DNA of 64,000 bases from PALSA-612 sp035652235 (GTDB lineage Bacteria; Actinomycetota; Thermoleophilia; Gaiellales; Gaiellaceae): positions 66,665-130,664 of the forward strand of contig DASREE010000042.1 in assembly GCA_035652235.1 (NCBI GenBank), in the 5' to 3' direction. Shown one piece after another: positions 33,556-42,080 of the stretch; within the stretch, counting starts at the first letter, position 1, and every line of letters starts with the position of its first letter. The notes under the pieces are model-generated. The model searched no databases. It saw nothing but the letters and a program-made list of their open reading frames with translations, and was not told the DNA's origin. The position numbers were made by a program, and so were the translations under genes.

Positions 33556-34867
33556 GGACGTGCTCCTCCTTTCGGGTCAGCGCCTGCAGCCGCTCGAAGA
33601 TGGCGTCCGCGTGGCGGGTGTAGGCGTCGAGATCGAAGACGCGGTCGAGGTCGAGCCGACCGGCCAGCCCCGGGTCGCCGGCGAGGAGCTCGCGGAACGG
33701 CCGCTCCTCCTCCCAGGCGCGCATCGCGTGGCGCTGCACGATCGCGTATGCCTCGTCGCGGGGGAGACCCGACTCGACGAGCGCGAGCAGGACGCGCTGG
33801 CTGAAGAAGAGTCCGTGGCTCGAGTCGAGGTTGCGACGCATCCGCTCGGGGCGTACGACGAGGCCGTCGACGAGCCACGTGAACCGGTCGAGCATGTAGT
33901 CGAGCGCGAGAAACGCGTCGGGCACGACCACCCGCTCGGCCGACGAGTGGGAGATGTCGCGCTCGTGCCACAGGGCGACGTTCTCGAAGCCCACGAGCGC
34001 GGCCGCGCGGACGACGCGGGCGAGGCCGCAGATCCGCTCGGCCGTCACCGGGTTGCGCTTGTGCGGCATCGCCGACGAGCCCTTCTGGCCGGGGCCGAAC
34101 GGCTCCTCGACCTCGCGCACCTCGGTGCGGGCGAGCAGGCGGATCTCGAGGGCGAACTTGTCGAGCGACGAGGCGAGGACGGCGAGCGCGGCGAGCAGCT
34201 CGGCGTGGCGGTCGCGCTGCAGGATCTGCGTCGAGGCGGGCGCCGGCTCGAGGCCGAGCCGCTCGCAGACGAGGCGCTCGAGCTCGGGATCGGTGGCGGC
34301 GTACGTGCCGACGGCGCCGGAGAGCTTGCCGACGCGCATGCTCTCGAGCGCGCTCGCGAGCCGCCGGCGACCGCGCTCCAGCTCGAACGCCCAGCCGGCG
34401 AGCTTGAGCCCGAACGTCGTCGGCTCCGCGTGGACCCCGTGCGTTCGCCCGATCATGAGCGTCCCGCGATGCTCCTCGGCGCGGGCGACGACGGCCGCCA
34501 GCGCGCGGCCGACGCCCTCGAGCAGCAGCTCTCCCGCCTCGCGCACCTGCAGCGACAGGGCCGTGTCGAGCACGTCGGAAGAGGTCAGCCCGTAGTGCAG
34601 CCAGCGCCGCCCCTCCTCGTCGAGCTGCGCGCCGACGGCATCCACGAAGGCGGCCAGATCGTGGTTCGTCCGCCGCTCGAGCTCGGCGACGCGCTCGGGC
34701 GTCGGAGGCGAGGCGGCGGCGCGGATGCGGGCGGCGGCGGCGGCGGGGACGACTCCGAGCTCTGCCCACGCCTCGACGGTGGCGAGCTCGACCTCGAGCC
34801 ACAGCGCGAGCCTGCGCTCGGGCGCCCAGACCGCGGCCATCGCCGGTCTGGAGTAGCGCGGGATCAC
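33548..34867 (-). CDS. purB: Adenylosuccinate lyase
   Basis: A 439-residue lyase of the fumarase/aspartase group, acting at two points: SAICAR to AICAR, and adenylosuccinate to AMP. HYGLTSSDVLDTA and GRTHGVHAEPTTFG are present, and the signature loop is GSSAMPHKRNP. The GTG at 34867 is preceded, 7 nt upstream, by TACACT, so this gene has its own likely leaderless promoter in the 21-bp gap after purE, in addition to readthrough from purD-purE. Confidence 0.97.
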   Translation of the reverse strand: MIPRYSRPAMAAVWAPERRLALWLEVELATVEAWAELGVVPAAAAARIRAAASPPTPERVAELERRTNHDLAAFVDAVGAQLDEEGRRWLHYGLTSSDVLDTALSLQVREAGELLLEGVGRALAAVVARAEEHRGTLMIGRTHGVHAEPTTFGLKLAGWAFELERGRRRLASALESMRVGKLSGAVGTYAATDPELERLVCERLGLEPAPASTQILQRDRHAELLAALAVLASSLDKFALEIRLLARTEVREVEEPFGPGQKGSSAMPHKRNPVTAERICGLARVVRAAALVGFENVALWHERDISHSSAERVVVPDAFLALDYMLDRFTWLVDGLVVRPERMRRNLDSSHGLFFSQRVLLALVESGLPRDEAYAIVQRHAMRAWEEERPFRELLAGDPGLAGRLDLDRVFDLDAYTRHADAIFERLQALTRKEEHVHA

Positions 34868-34874
34868 CGACGAC

Positions 34875-34880
34875 AGTGTA
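34875..34880 (-). promoter_or_regulatory. -10 box of purB (leaderless)
   Basis: TACACT on the minus strand ends 7 nt before the GTG at 34867, in the short purE-purB gap. Confidence 0.5.
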
Positions 34881-34888
34881 GAGCGCGC

Positions 34889-35305
34889 CTACGACGCGAC
34901 CGACAGGATCCGGGCGGCGAGCACGGCGGCGTTCTTCGCGTTGTCCACGCCGACGCACGCGACCGGCACGCCCGGCGGCATCTGCGCGATCGAGAGCAGG
35001 GCGTCGAGGCCGTCGAGGACGCTCTTCGACGAGCGCAGCGGGACGCCGATCACGGGCAGCTGCGTGTGCGCCGCGACCACGCCCGGCAGCGCCGCGGCGA
35101 GGCCGGCGCCGGCGATCAGCACCTTGAGCCCCCGGCCCGCCGCCCCGCGCGCGTAGTCGGCGACGGCCTCGGGTGAGCGGTGGGCCGAGCGAACCTCGAT
35201 CTCGCAGGGGATGCCGAGGGCGTCCAGCTCGTCGAGCGCAGGCTGCATGCGCTCGCGGTCGGACTCGGAGCCGATGAGGATGCCGACGAGGGGCGGGTCA
35301 GACAT
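34889..35305 (-). CDS. purE: PurE, phosphoribosylaminoimidazole carboxylase catalytic subunit/mutase
   Basis: A 138-residue PurE domain. GILIGSESDRERMQPALD and RSAHRSPE are the substrate-binding segments. The next motif is AGAGLAAALPGVVAAHT where most class I enzymes read GAGGAAHLPGM, so a usually conserved histidine is missing. No purK is in the window, so it cannot be said whether the enzyme is a class I mutase (needing PurK) or uses CO2 directly (class II). Overlaps purD by 8 bp. Confidence 0.92.
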   Translation of the reverse strand: MSDPPLVGILIGSESDRERMQPALDELDALGIPCEIEVRSAHRSPEAVADYARGAAGRGLKVLIAGAGLAAALPGVVAAHTQLPVIGVPLRSSKSVLDGLDALLSIAQMPPGVPVACVGVDNAKNAAVLAARILSVAS

Positions 35306-36494
35306 GGGCGATGTCGCGACGATACCGGGCGCCCCGGAAGGAGACGAGCGCAGCCGCCGCGTACGCGCGCTCCCGCGCCTTCGCCAGCGAGTCGCCGACC
35401 CCCGTGACGCAGACGATACGCCCGCCGTTCGTCACCAGCCGCCCGTCGGCTCTCGCCGTGCCCGCATGGAAGACGTACGCACCCTGCCGCGCCGCCTCCG
35501 CCAGACCCTCGATCGGTGAGCCGCGATCGCCTGTCTCCGGGTAGCCCGCGGCCGTCACGACGACCGCGACGGCCGACCCGTCCGTGCCGGGCGAGGCGAC
35601 CCCCTCCAGCTCCCCGGCCGCAGCCGCGGCGAGGAGCGGCAGCAGATCGCCCGCGAGGCAGGGGAGCACGGCCTGTGTCTCGGGATCGCCGAAGCGGCAG
35701 TTGAACTCGAGCACCTTCGGCCCGCCGGCGGTCAGCATCAGCCCCGCGTACAGGAGCCCGGCGAAGGGCGTTCCTCGACGTGCGAGCTCGGCCACCACCG
35801 GCCGGTGGACGCGGTCGGCGAGCCCGTCCAGGTCGGGGATCCCGGCGACGGGCGCGTACGCGCCCATGCCGCCCGTGTTCGGACCCGCGTCGCCGTCGAA
35901 GGCGCGCTTGTAGTCGCGGGCGGCGGCGAGCGGGACGACGTGCGCGCCGTCCGTGAGCGCGAACACGGACAGCTCCTCGCCCTCGAGGAGCTCCTCGACG
36001 ACGACCGGCCCGCCGAGCGCCTCCGCCTGTCGGAGCCCGCGCTCGGCCTCGGCCTGCGTGCGGCAGACGAAGACGCCCTTGCCGGCGGCGAGTCCGTCCG
36101 CCTTGATCACGCACGGCGCCGAGGCGCTCGTTCGCAGCGCCGCCGTCGGCACTCCCGCCGCCTGCATGACCTCCTTCGCGAAGCGCTTCGACCCTTCGAT
36201 CCGGGCGGCAGCCGCGCTTGGTCCGAAGACGGCGATCCCGGCGCGGCGGAGCTCGTCGGCGACGCCCGCCACGAGCGGGGCCTCCGGGCCGACGACGACG
36301 AGGTCGACGCCGTGGTAGCGGGCGAGCGTCACCAGCCCCTCCGCGTCGTCCGCCCGCACCGGATGGCAGCTGCCGAGCTCTGCGATGCCGGGGTTCCCGG
36401 GCGCGGCGTGCAGCTGCTCGAGGTCGGGGCTTCGCGCGAGCTTCCACGCGAGCGCGTGCTCCCGCCCGCCCGAGCCGACGACGAGGACTCTCAC
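35298..36494 (-). CDS. purD: Phosphoribosylamine--glycine ligase
   Basis: A 398-residue ATP-grasp enzyme: phosphoribosylamine plus glycine to GAR. VLVVGSGGREHALAWKL opens the protein, HAAPGNPGIAE follows, then the ATP-grasp core (IKADGLAAGKGVFV, VVVEELLEGEELSVFA) and LEFNCRFGDPETQ near the active site. GTG at 36494 has a TAGACT box 7 nt upstream, so it probably starts a leaderless purD-purE(-purB-purC-purS-purQ) mRNA. Divergent from fdhD. Confidence 0.97.
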   Translation of the reverse strand: MRVLVVGSGGREHALAWKLARSPDLEQLHAAPGNPGIAELGSCHPVRADDAEGLVTLARYHGVDLVVVGPEAPLVAGVADELRRAGIAVFGPSAAAARIEGSKRFAKEVMQAAGVPTAALRTSASAPCVIKADGLAAGKGVFVCRTQAEAERGLRQAEALGGPVVVEELLEGEELSVFALTDGAHVVPLAAARDYKRAFDGDAGPNTGGMGAYAPVAGIPDLDGLADRVHRPVVAELARRGTPFAGLLYAGLMLTAGGPKVLEFNCRFGDPETQAVLPCLAGDLLPLLAAAAAGELEGVASPGTDGSAVAVVVTAAGYPETGDRGSPIEGLAEAARQGAYVFHAGTARADGRLVTNGGRIVCVTGVGDSLAKARERAYAAAALVSFRGARYRRDIAHV

Positions 36495-36501
36495 GCGGCC
36501 G

Positions 36502-36507
36502 AGTCTA
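36502..36507 (-). promoter_or_regulatory. -10 box of purD-purE (leaderless)
   Basis: TAGACT on the minus strand ends 7 nt before the GTG at 36494. Identical hexamer to those before purM and purL. Confidence 0.55.
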
Positions 36508-36634
36508 TGCCCGCTCCCGCGGACGAGGCGCCGCGGCCGGCGCCCGCCGGGGCAGCGGGCACGGCGGAGCCCGGCGGCAGGCCGCGGTCCGCCGTCTCGG
36601 GCATTCCTCCGGCCGGCGCTGCCCCCGGGGTCTC

Positions 36635-36640
36635 TACGCT
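36635..36640 (+). promoter_or_regulatory. -10 box of fdhD (leaderless)
   Basis: TACGCT ends 6 nt before the ATG at 36647; no Shine-Dalgarno. Confidence 0.5.
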
Positions 36641-36646
36641 TCGGGC

Positions 36647-37447
36647 ATGTCCGTCGAGGGACGAGCGGCCGGCGCGCCGCCGTACAGCACGGCGGCCGTC
36701 CCGGTCGTCCGGCTGCCCTGGCCCGGTGAGGTCGAGGATCGCGTGGCCGTCGAGGAGCCGCTCGAGATCCGCGTCAACGGCCAGGCGGTCGCGGTGACGA
36801 TGCGGACACCCGGACACGACGAGGAGCTCGCGCTCGGCTTCTGCCTGTCGGAGGGGATCCGGCCGCTCGGCGCGCGCCTGCCCGACGACCTGGCCGCGAA
36901 CACGGTCGAGGTGGACGCTCCGGGGTTCGACCCGACCCGGCTGGCGCGGAGCTTCTACACGACCTCCTCCTGCGGCGTGTGCGGCAAGGGCGCGCTCGAG
37001 GCGGTCGCCGTCGAGGCCGCGCCCGTGGAGTCGGACGTGCGCGTGCCCGCCTCGGTCGTCCGTGCGCTGCCGGACGCCCTGCGTGCGGACCAGGCCGCCT
37101 TCGAGTCGACCGGCGGGCTGCACGCGACCGGGCTGTTCGACGCGCAGGGCGCGCTCCTGTGCGTGCGCGAGGACGTGGGACGCCACAACGCCATGGACAA
37201 GCTCGTCGGCTGGGCGTTCCGCGCGGGGCTGCTGCCGCTCGCGGCGCACCTCCTCTGCCTGAGCGGGCGCATCTCCTTCGAGCTCGTGCAGAAGGCCGCC
37301 GTCGCGGGCTGCCCGGTGATCGTCGCCGTCGGCGCGCCCTCCAGCCTCGCCGTCGAGCTGGCGCGCGAGCAGCGCATCACGCTGTGCGGCTTCGTGCGCG
37401 GCGCCGGCATCAACGTCTACACGGAGACGTGGCGGGTCGAGGGTTGA
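36647..37447 (+). CDS. fdhD: Formate dehydrogenase accessory sulfurtransferase FdhD
   Basis: A 266-residue protein that moves sulfur from a cysteine desulfurase to the molybdenum cofactor of formate dehydrogenase. The active cysteines are C109 and C112 in SSCGVCGKGALE; GHDEELALGFCLSEGI, REDVGRHNAMDKLVG and SGRISFELVQKAA are all family signatures. ATG chosen by similarity and the adjacent -10 box; the frame stays open upstream. Its stop overlaps the TTG start of mobA. No formate dehydrogenase gene is in the window. Confidence 0.95.
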   Translation: MSVEGRAAGAPPYSTAAVPVVRLPWPGEVEDRVAVEEPLEIRVNGQAVAVTMRTPGHDEELALGFCLSEGIRPLGARLPDDLAANTVEVDAPGFDPTRLARSFYTTSSCGVCGKGALEAVAVEAAPVESDVRVPASVVRALPDALRADQAAFESTGGLHATGLFDAQGALLCVREDVGRHNAMDKLVGWAFRAGLLPLAAHLLCLSGRISFELVQKAAVAGCPVIVAVGAPSSLAVELAREQRITLCGFVRGAGINVYTETWRVEG

Positions 37448-37974
37448 CCGGCGTCCTCCTCGTCGGGGGCGCCTCCACTCGCTTCGGGTTGCCGAAGGCG
37501 CTTGCCGGCTTGGGCGGCGAGACCCTCGCCGAGCGGGCCTGGCGGATCCTCGGCGAGGCGTGTGAGGAGCGGCTCGCCGTCGGCAAGGTGGCCGACCGGC
37601 TCGAGCTCCCCTTCCCGCTCGTCGACGACGGCACCGCGGTGCGCGCTCCGATCGCCGGCGTCGTCGCCGGCCTGCGCGCCGCGGCGGGCGACGTGTGCGT
37701 CATCCTCCCGGTCGACTGCCCGCTCGTCGACGCCGACCTCCTGCGCCGCTTGGCGGCGGGCTGTGCCTGCGCGGACGCGTGCGTGCCGCCGACCGGCCCG
37801 CTCCCCGGCGGCTACCGTCGCTCGGCGCTCGCCGTGCTCGAGCGCCGCTTGGTGGCGGGCAGGCTGGCGCTCCGGGATGCGCTCGAGGAGCTTGACGTCT
37901 CCGTTGCAGACGTGGATGCTTCCCTGCTCGTGAACGTGAACACGCCCGAGGACCTCGCCCGTGTCCGGCGTTGA
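37444..37974 (+). CDS. mobA: Molybdenum cofactor guanylyltransferase-like protein
   Basis: A 176-residue nucleotidyltransferase that attaches GMP to molybdopterin. The N-terminal motif LLVGGASTRFGLPKAL matches LAGGxSxRMGxxK, and the metal-binding region reads LPVDCPLVDADLL. The start is a TTG that overlaps the fdhD stop as TTGA, so the two are coupled. Weak second choice: another small MobA-like nucleotidyltransferase. It overlaps the downstream gene by 14 bp. Confidence 0.87.
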   Translation: MTGVLLVGGASTRFGLPKALAGLGGETLAERAWRILGEACEERLAVGKVADRLELPFPLVDDGTAVRAPIAGVVAGLRAAAGDVCVILPVDCPLVDADLLRRLAAGCACADACVPPTGPLPGGYRRSALAVLERRLVAGRLALRDALEELDVSVADVDASLLVNVNTPEDLARVRR

Positions 37975-38752
37975 CGGCGCAGCCACCTTCCACGTCTCGG
38001 GCGACGCGTACGACCGTTTCATGGGCCGCTACTCGCGCCCGCTCGCAACGGCCTTCGCCGACGCCGCCGGCGTCGAGCAGGGCCGGCGGGCGCTGGACGT
38101 AGGCTGCGGCCCCGGCGCGCTGACGGCGGAGCTCGTCGGCCGCGTCGGACCGGAGCTCGTCGCCGCGGTCGATCCCTCGCCTCCGTTCGTCGAGGCCTGC
38201 GCCGCCAGGCATCCCGGCGTCGACGTGCGGCTGGGGCGGGCGGAGGAGCTGCCGTTCGACCCCGGCCAGTTCGACGTGGCGCTCTCACAGCTCGTCTTCC
38301 ACTTCGTCGGCGAGCCGGAGAGGGCCGCGGGAGAGCTGTGCCGGGTGGTGCGGAAGGGCGGGACGGTCGGTGCCTGCGTGTGGGACCTCGAAGGCAGGGG
38401 CATGCGCATGCTGGACGCCTTCCGCGCGGCGGTGACGGCGGTCGACCCGGACGCGCCGGATGCGACGGTCACGCGGCGGCTCGGGCGCGAGGGCGAGCTG
38501 GGCCCGCTGCTCGCGGCCGCCGGCGCGGACGACGTGGTCGAGGGCGCGCTCGACGTGGAGGTCGCCTACACGGGCTTCGACGACTTCTGGGAGCCGTTCC
38601 TCGGCGGCGCGGGTCCGGCCGGCGCCTATCTCGCCTCGCTCGACGACGGCCGCCGCGCCGCGATCCGGGACGAGCTGCACGCCCTGATCGGCTCTCCGCA
38701 GGGCCCATTCTCCCTCCCGGCCCGCGCCTGGTACGCCGTCGGCCGCGCCTGA
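37961..38752 (+). CDS. Class I SAM-dependent methyltransferase
   Basis: A 263-residue methyltransferase. Motif I is LDVGCGPGALTAELV near residue 46, followed by VDPSPPFVEAC, and LPFDPGQFDVALSQLVFHFV near residue 100. The family (UbiE/Methyltransf_11-like) acts on many small molecules; the substrate cannot be told. The GTG overlaps mobA by 14 bp. Coupling to molybdenum-cofactor genes could be chance. Confidence 0.8.
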   Translation: MSGVDGAATFHVSGDAYDRFMGRYSRPLATAFADAAGVEQGRRALDVGCGPGALTAELVGRVGPELVAAVDPSPPFVEACAARHPGVDVRLGRAEELPFDPGQFDVALSQLVFHFVGEPERAAGELCRVVRKGGTVGACVWDLEGRGMRMLDAFRAAVTAVDPDAPDATVTRRLGREGELGPLLAAAGADDVVEGALDVEVAYTGFDDFWEPFLGGAGPAGAYLASLDDGRRAAIRDELHALIGSPQGPFSLPARAWYAVGRA

Positions 38753-38782
38753 ACGCCGCCGGCGCGGTCTCGCGCGGACGGC

Positions 38783-40081
38783 TCAGCGCGCGAGCGACGC
38801 CTCGACGCCGCCGCGGGCGAGCACCCGCTCGCGGGCGGCGCCGGTGCCGACCAGCGTCACCTCGACGCCGAGCTCGGCCTCGACGAACTCGACGTAGCTG
38901 CGCGCCGCCGGCGGCAGGTCGGCGAACGTCTCGACCGAGTCGATCGGCTCCGCCCAGCCGGGAAGGCGCTCGTACAGCGGCTGGCAGTGGTGGAAGTCGC
39001 TCTGGTGCGCCGGGAACTCGTCCGTCACCTCGCCGCTCGGCAGCCGGTAGCGGGTGCACACGGGCAGCTCCTCGAACGCCGACAGCACGTCGAGCTTCGT
39101 CAGCGCCAGCGAGGTCATGCCGTTCAGCCGCACGGCGTAGCGCAGCGCGACCACGTCGAGCCAGCCGCAGCGCCGCTCCCGGCCGGTGACGGTGCCGAAC
39201 TCGGAGCCGAGCTCGCGCACCCGCGCCTGGTCCGGCCCCGCGATCTCGGTCGGGAACGGTCCCTCGCCGACCCTCGTCACGTACGCCTTCGCCACCCCGA
39301 CGACCGCGTCGATCCGCGTCGGCCCGATCCCGATCCCGGTCGCGGCCTCGCCCGCGATCGGGTTGGACGAGGTCACGAACGGATAGGTGCCGTGGTCGAG
39401 GTCGAGCAGCGTCGCCTGCCCACCCTCGAACAGCACGTGCAGGCCGTCGCGAAGCGCCCGGTCGACGAACAGCGACGTGTCCGAGACGAAGGGTCGAAGG
39501 CGCTCGGCGTAGCCCTCGTAGCGCTCCACGATCCCGTCCAGGTCGAGCGGCTCGAGCCCGTAGATCCGCTCGAGCCAGACGTTCTTCTCCGCCAGCGCGA
39601 CCTCGATCTTCTGCCGCAGGATCTTCGGGTCGAGCACGTCCTGCACGCGGATGCCGATGCGGGCGGCCTTGTCCGCGTAGGCGGGGCCGATGCCGCGTCT
39701 CGTCGTGCCGATCTGCAGCTTCCCGAGCCGGCGCTCGCTGGCCGCGTCGAGCATGACGTGCCAGGGCATGATCAGGTGGGCGTTGCCGGACAGGTGGATG
39801 CGGTCGGGCGGAACGCCCCGGCGGACGGCGTCGTCGACCTCCTCGACGAACACCGCCGGGTCGACGACGCAGCCCGCCCCGAGCACGCAGTGCGTGCCGC
39901 GCACGATGCCGGAGGGCATCTGGCGGAACGTGAACGTCTCGCCTTCGGCCACGATCGTGTGGCCGGCGTTCGGGCCGCCGTTGTAGCGGCAGACGACGTC
40001 CGAGCGCTGCGCGAGCAGGTCGACGATCTTGCCCTTGCCCTCGTCCCCCCACTGCGCGCCGACGATGACGGTCGCAGGCAC
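38783..40081 (-). CDS. purA: Adenylosuccinate synthase
   Basis: A 432-residue GTP-dependent enzyme: IMP plus aspartate to adenylosuccinate. VGAQWGDEGKGKIVDLL is the N-terminal P-loop, followed by RYNGGPNAGHTI, GTTRRGIGPAYADKA and LTKLDVLSAFEELPVCTRY. GTG at 40081 with CAGACT 6 nt upstream suggests a leaderless mRNA. Single gene, convergent with the methyltransferase. Confidence 0.97.
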   Translation of the reverse strand: MPATVIVGAQWGDEGKGKIVDLLAQRSDVVCRYNGGPNAGHTIVAEGETFTFRQMPSGIVRGTHCVLGAGCVVDPAVFVEEVDDAVRRGVPPDRIHLSGNAHLIMPWHVMLDAASERRLGKLQIGTTRRGIGPAYADKAARIGIRVQDVLDPKILRQKIEVALAEKNVWLERIYGLEPLDLDGIVERYEGYAERLRPFVSDTSLFVDRALRDGLHVLFEGGQATLLDLDHGTYPFVTSSNPIAGEAATGIGIGPTRIDAVVGVAKAYVTRVGEGPFPTEIAGPDQARVRELGSEFGTVTGRERRCGWLDVVALRYAVRLNGMTSLALTKLDVLSAFEELPVCTRYRLPSGEVTDEFPAHQSDFHHCQPLYERLPGWAEPIDSVETFADLPPAARSYVEFVEAELGVEVTLVGTGAARERVLARGGVEASLAR

Positions 40082-40087
40082 GCTCCC

Positions 40088-40093
40088 AGTCTG
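40088..40093 (-). promoter_or_regulatory. Possible -10 box of purA (leaderless)
   Basis: CAGACT on the minus strand ends 6 nt before the GTG at 40081; a one-base variant of TAGACT seen before purM, purL and purD. Confidence 0.4.
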
Positions 40094-40245
40094 CCACGAG
40101 CTCCGGGCAAGCGGCGGCAGCTCACCGCTCGGAGGTGACCGCGGGGATGTTCGAGGAGGAGGCGAAGCGGACGCGCGCGGCCCTCGCGCGTCGAAGCCGC
40201 ACGGCGGCGAGCGTGGGCGAGGGGAAGATCTCCCTCGCTGTGGCG
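40094..40245. other. Gap between purA and the dnaB-side small ORF
   Basis: No gene is convincing here. A plus-strand frame (ATG at 40147) reads MFEEEAKRTRAALARRSRTA but lacks any ribosome site or similarity and overlaps the small ORF on the other strand. Confidence 0.4.
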
Positions 40246-40449
40246 CTAGGCGGCGGCGGGTGTCCGGGTGATCCGCTTCACGCGGACGCGGTGTCCGCGC
40301 CAGCAGGTGACGAACCCGACGTCTGCCTCCACCCGCAGCGTTCCCTGCACGACGGCCGGCGGCGTCCGCCGGTCGAGCTCGCACGCCTCGCACGGTGCCG
40401 CGAACGCGGTCGCGCCGGGGCGAACCCAGATGATCTGACGTAGCTCCGT
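40246..40449 (-). CDS. Candidate small Cys-containing protein downstream of dnaB, no standard start
   Basis: Directly after the dnaB TAA, in the same frame, there is an open frame ending in TAG at 40246-40248. It encodes LRQIIWVRPGATAFAAPCEACELDRRTP, then VEADVGFVTCWRGHRVRVKRI, that is CxxC followed by C-x3-H, a small zinc-ribbon-like spacing (my inference). AGGAGG stands 4 nt before an ACG at 40449, but no ATG, GTG or TTG exists between the dnaB stop and the conserved-looking part. The frame coordinates given assume ACG. It could instead be a decayed gene or contain a sequence error. Confidence 0.4.
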   Translation of the reverse strand, partial: TELRQIIWVRPGATAFAAPCEACELDRRTPPAVVQGTLRVEADVGFVTCWRGHRVRVKRITRTPAAA

Positions 40450-40473
40450 CTTGCCTCCTGTTCGTCCCCCCGC

Positions 40474-41919
40474 TTACGCGGCCGCCAAGTCGGCGAACTT
40501 GGCGAACCGCTTGGTGAACGCGAGCTTGACCATGCCGGTCGGGCCGTTGCGGTGTTTCGCCAGCTGCAGCTCCGCCAGGCCCGCCTCGGCCGTCGTCTCC
40601 GGGTTGTAGTACTCGTCGCGGTAGATGAAGAGCACGAGGTCGGCGTCCTGCTCGAGCGAGCCCGACTCGCGCAGGTCGGAGAGGATCGGCCGCTTGTCGG
40701 TGCGCTGCTCGACGGCGCGCGACAGCTGCGACAGCGCGACGATCGGCACGTCGAGGTCGCGCGCGAGAATCTTCAGCGAGCGCGAGATCTGCGACACCTC
40801 CTGCACGCGGTTCTCGGCGGAGCCCGCGCTCGACATGAGCTGGAGGTAGTCGACGACGAGCAGCCCGAGGTCGGGATGCCGCGACTTCAGCCGCCGCGCC
40901 TTCGACCGGATCTCCATCATGTTGATCGAGCCCGTGTCGTCGACGTAGATCGGCGCCTTCGCGAGCTTGTCGCACGCCGCGGTGAGGCGCGGCCAGTCGT
41001 CCGGTGCGAGCTTGCCGGTGCGGAGCCGCTGCGACTCGACCTTCGCCTCGCTGCACATGAGGCGCTGCGTGACCTCGGCCTTCGACATCTCGAGCGTGAA
41101 CATGCCGACCGGGACGTTCTGGCGAACGGCGATGTTCGCCGCCATGCAGAGCGCGAGCGCCGACTTCCCCATCGAGGGACGCGCGGCGAGGATGATCAGG
41201 TTGCCCGGCTGGAAGCCCGAGGTGAGGCGGTCGAGCTCGCGATAGCCGGACGCAGTGCCGGTCACGTCTGCTCCGGCCTCGTACAGCGACGTGATCCGCT
41301 CGAAGCTCTCCTTGAGGAGCGCGTCGATGTGCGAGAACTCGCCGCTGACGCGCTGCTGCGACAGGTCGAAGACGACCTGCTCCGCCCGGTCGACGAGGTC
41401 GCTCGCGTCGCCGGGCCGCTCCCAGCCGAGCCGCGCGATCTCGCCGCCCGCGCGGATGAGGCCGCGCAGCGTCGCCGTCTCGCGGACGATGCGTGCGTAG
41501 TGGGCCGCGTTCGCAGTGGCCGGGACGAGCGCCGCGAGCTCGTGCAGGCGGACGCGGCCGCCGACGTCCTCGAGCTCGCTGCGCTCCTCGAGCTCGTCCG
41601 TCAGCGTGATCGCGTCGACGGGCTCGCCCTTCGCGTAGAGCGCGAGCGCGGCGCGGTAGATCTTCGCGTGTGACTCGCGGTAGAAGTCGGCCGCGTCGAG
41701 GATCTCGCTGACGGCGCCGATCGCGCCCGGCGAGAGCATCATCGCCCCGAGGACCGACTCCTCCGCCTCGAGGTTCTGCGGCGGGACGCCCGCCCCGCCG
41801 TCGGCGTGGGAGGATCCTGGAAGGGCGGCGAGCTGAGCCATGCGGGCGGATTCGACCACACGCCGGCCTGTGCTGCCACCTGTCGAAACGTCCGTTGTGA
41901 ACACGTCCTTCTGCGCCAT
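40474..41919 (-). CDS. dnaB: Replicative DNA helicase
   Basis: A 481-residue hexameric helicase of the replication fork. The N-terminal domain begins PPQNLEAEESVLGAMM; the RecA-like part has Walker A ARPSMGKSALAL, Walker B LLVVDYLQLM and the loop ALSQLSRAVEQR. No intein is present. The ATG at 41919 is listed; an ATG at 41841 would give 455 residues and also fits. The gene follows rplI, as in many actinobacteria, after a hairpin terminator. Confidence 0.97.
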   Translation of the reverse strand: MAQKDVFTTDVSTGGSTGRRVVESARMAQLAALPGSSHADGGAGVPPQNLEAEESVLGAMMLSPGAIGAVSEILDAADFYRESHAKIYRAALALYAKGEPVDAITLTDELEERSELEDVGGRVRLHELAALVPATANAAHYARIVRETATLRGLIRAGGEIARLGWERPGDASDLVDRAEQVVFDLSQQRVSGEFSHIDALLKESFERITSLYEAGADVTGTASGYRELDRLTSGFQPGNLIILAARPSMGKSALALCMAANIAVRQNVPVGMFTLEMSKAEVTQRLMCSEAKVESQRLRTGKLAPDDWPRLTAACDKLAKAPIYVDDTGSINMMEIRSKARRLKSRHPDLGLLVVDYLQLMSSAGSAENRVQEVSQISRSLKILARDLDVPIVALSQLSRAVEQRTDKRPILSDLRESGSLEQDADLVLFIYRDEYYNPETTAEAGLAELQLAKHRNGPTGMVKLAFTKRFAKFADLAAA

Positions 41920-42051
41920 TTGCAGGGGAATCCTGGATGGTTGCAGGGGCGTCGGACGGTGCCGCTGTGGAGGAATGAGGTGCTGCGAGCGGCAACTTCC
42001 TCACCCGATCCACAGGCGGTGGACGGGGCTGTGGACGACCGCTCGGAACGG

Positions 42052-42077
42052 CGAAGGGCGCCTCGCGGCGCCCTTCG
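42052..42077 (-). terminator. Terminator hairpin of the rpsF-ssb-rpsR-rplI operon
   Basis: Perfect 11-bp stem CGAAGGGCGCC (42052-42062) and GGCGCCCTTCG (42067-42077) with a 4-nt loop, starting 3 bp after the rplI stop codon. No U-tract follows, which is common in such GC-rich genomes. Confidence 0.75.
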
Positions 42078-42080
42078 CGG

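Noticed and set aside
40135..40443. Plus-strand frame of 102 codons between purA and dnaB
   Set aside because: No similarity, no start signal, and the opposite strand has the more protein-like CxxC frame.
42001..42040. TCCACAGG / TGTGGAC bases between rplI and dnaB, as possible DnaA boxes
   Set aside because: Only two loose matches to TTATCCACA, no AT-rich region and no dnaA or dnaN nearby; not enough for an origin.
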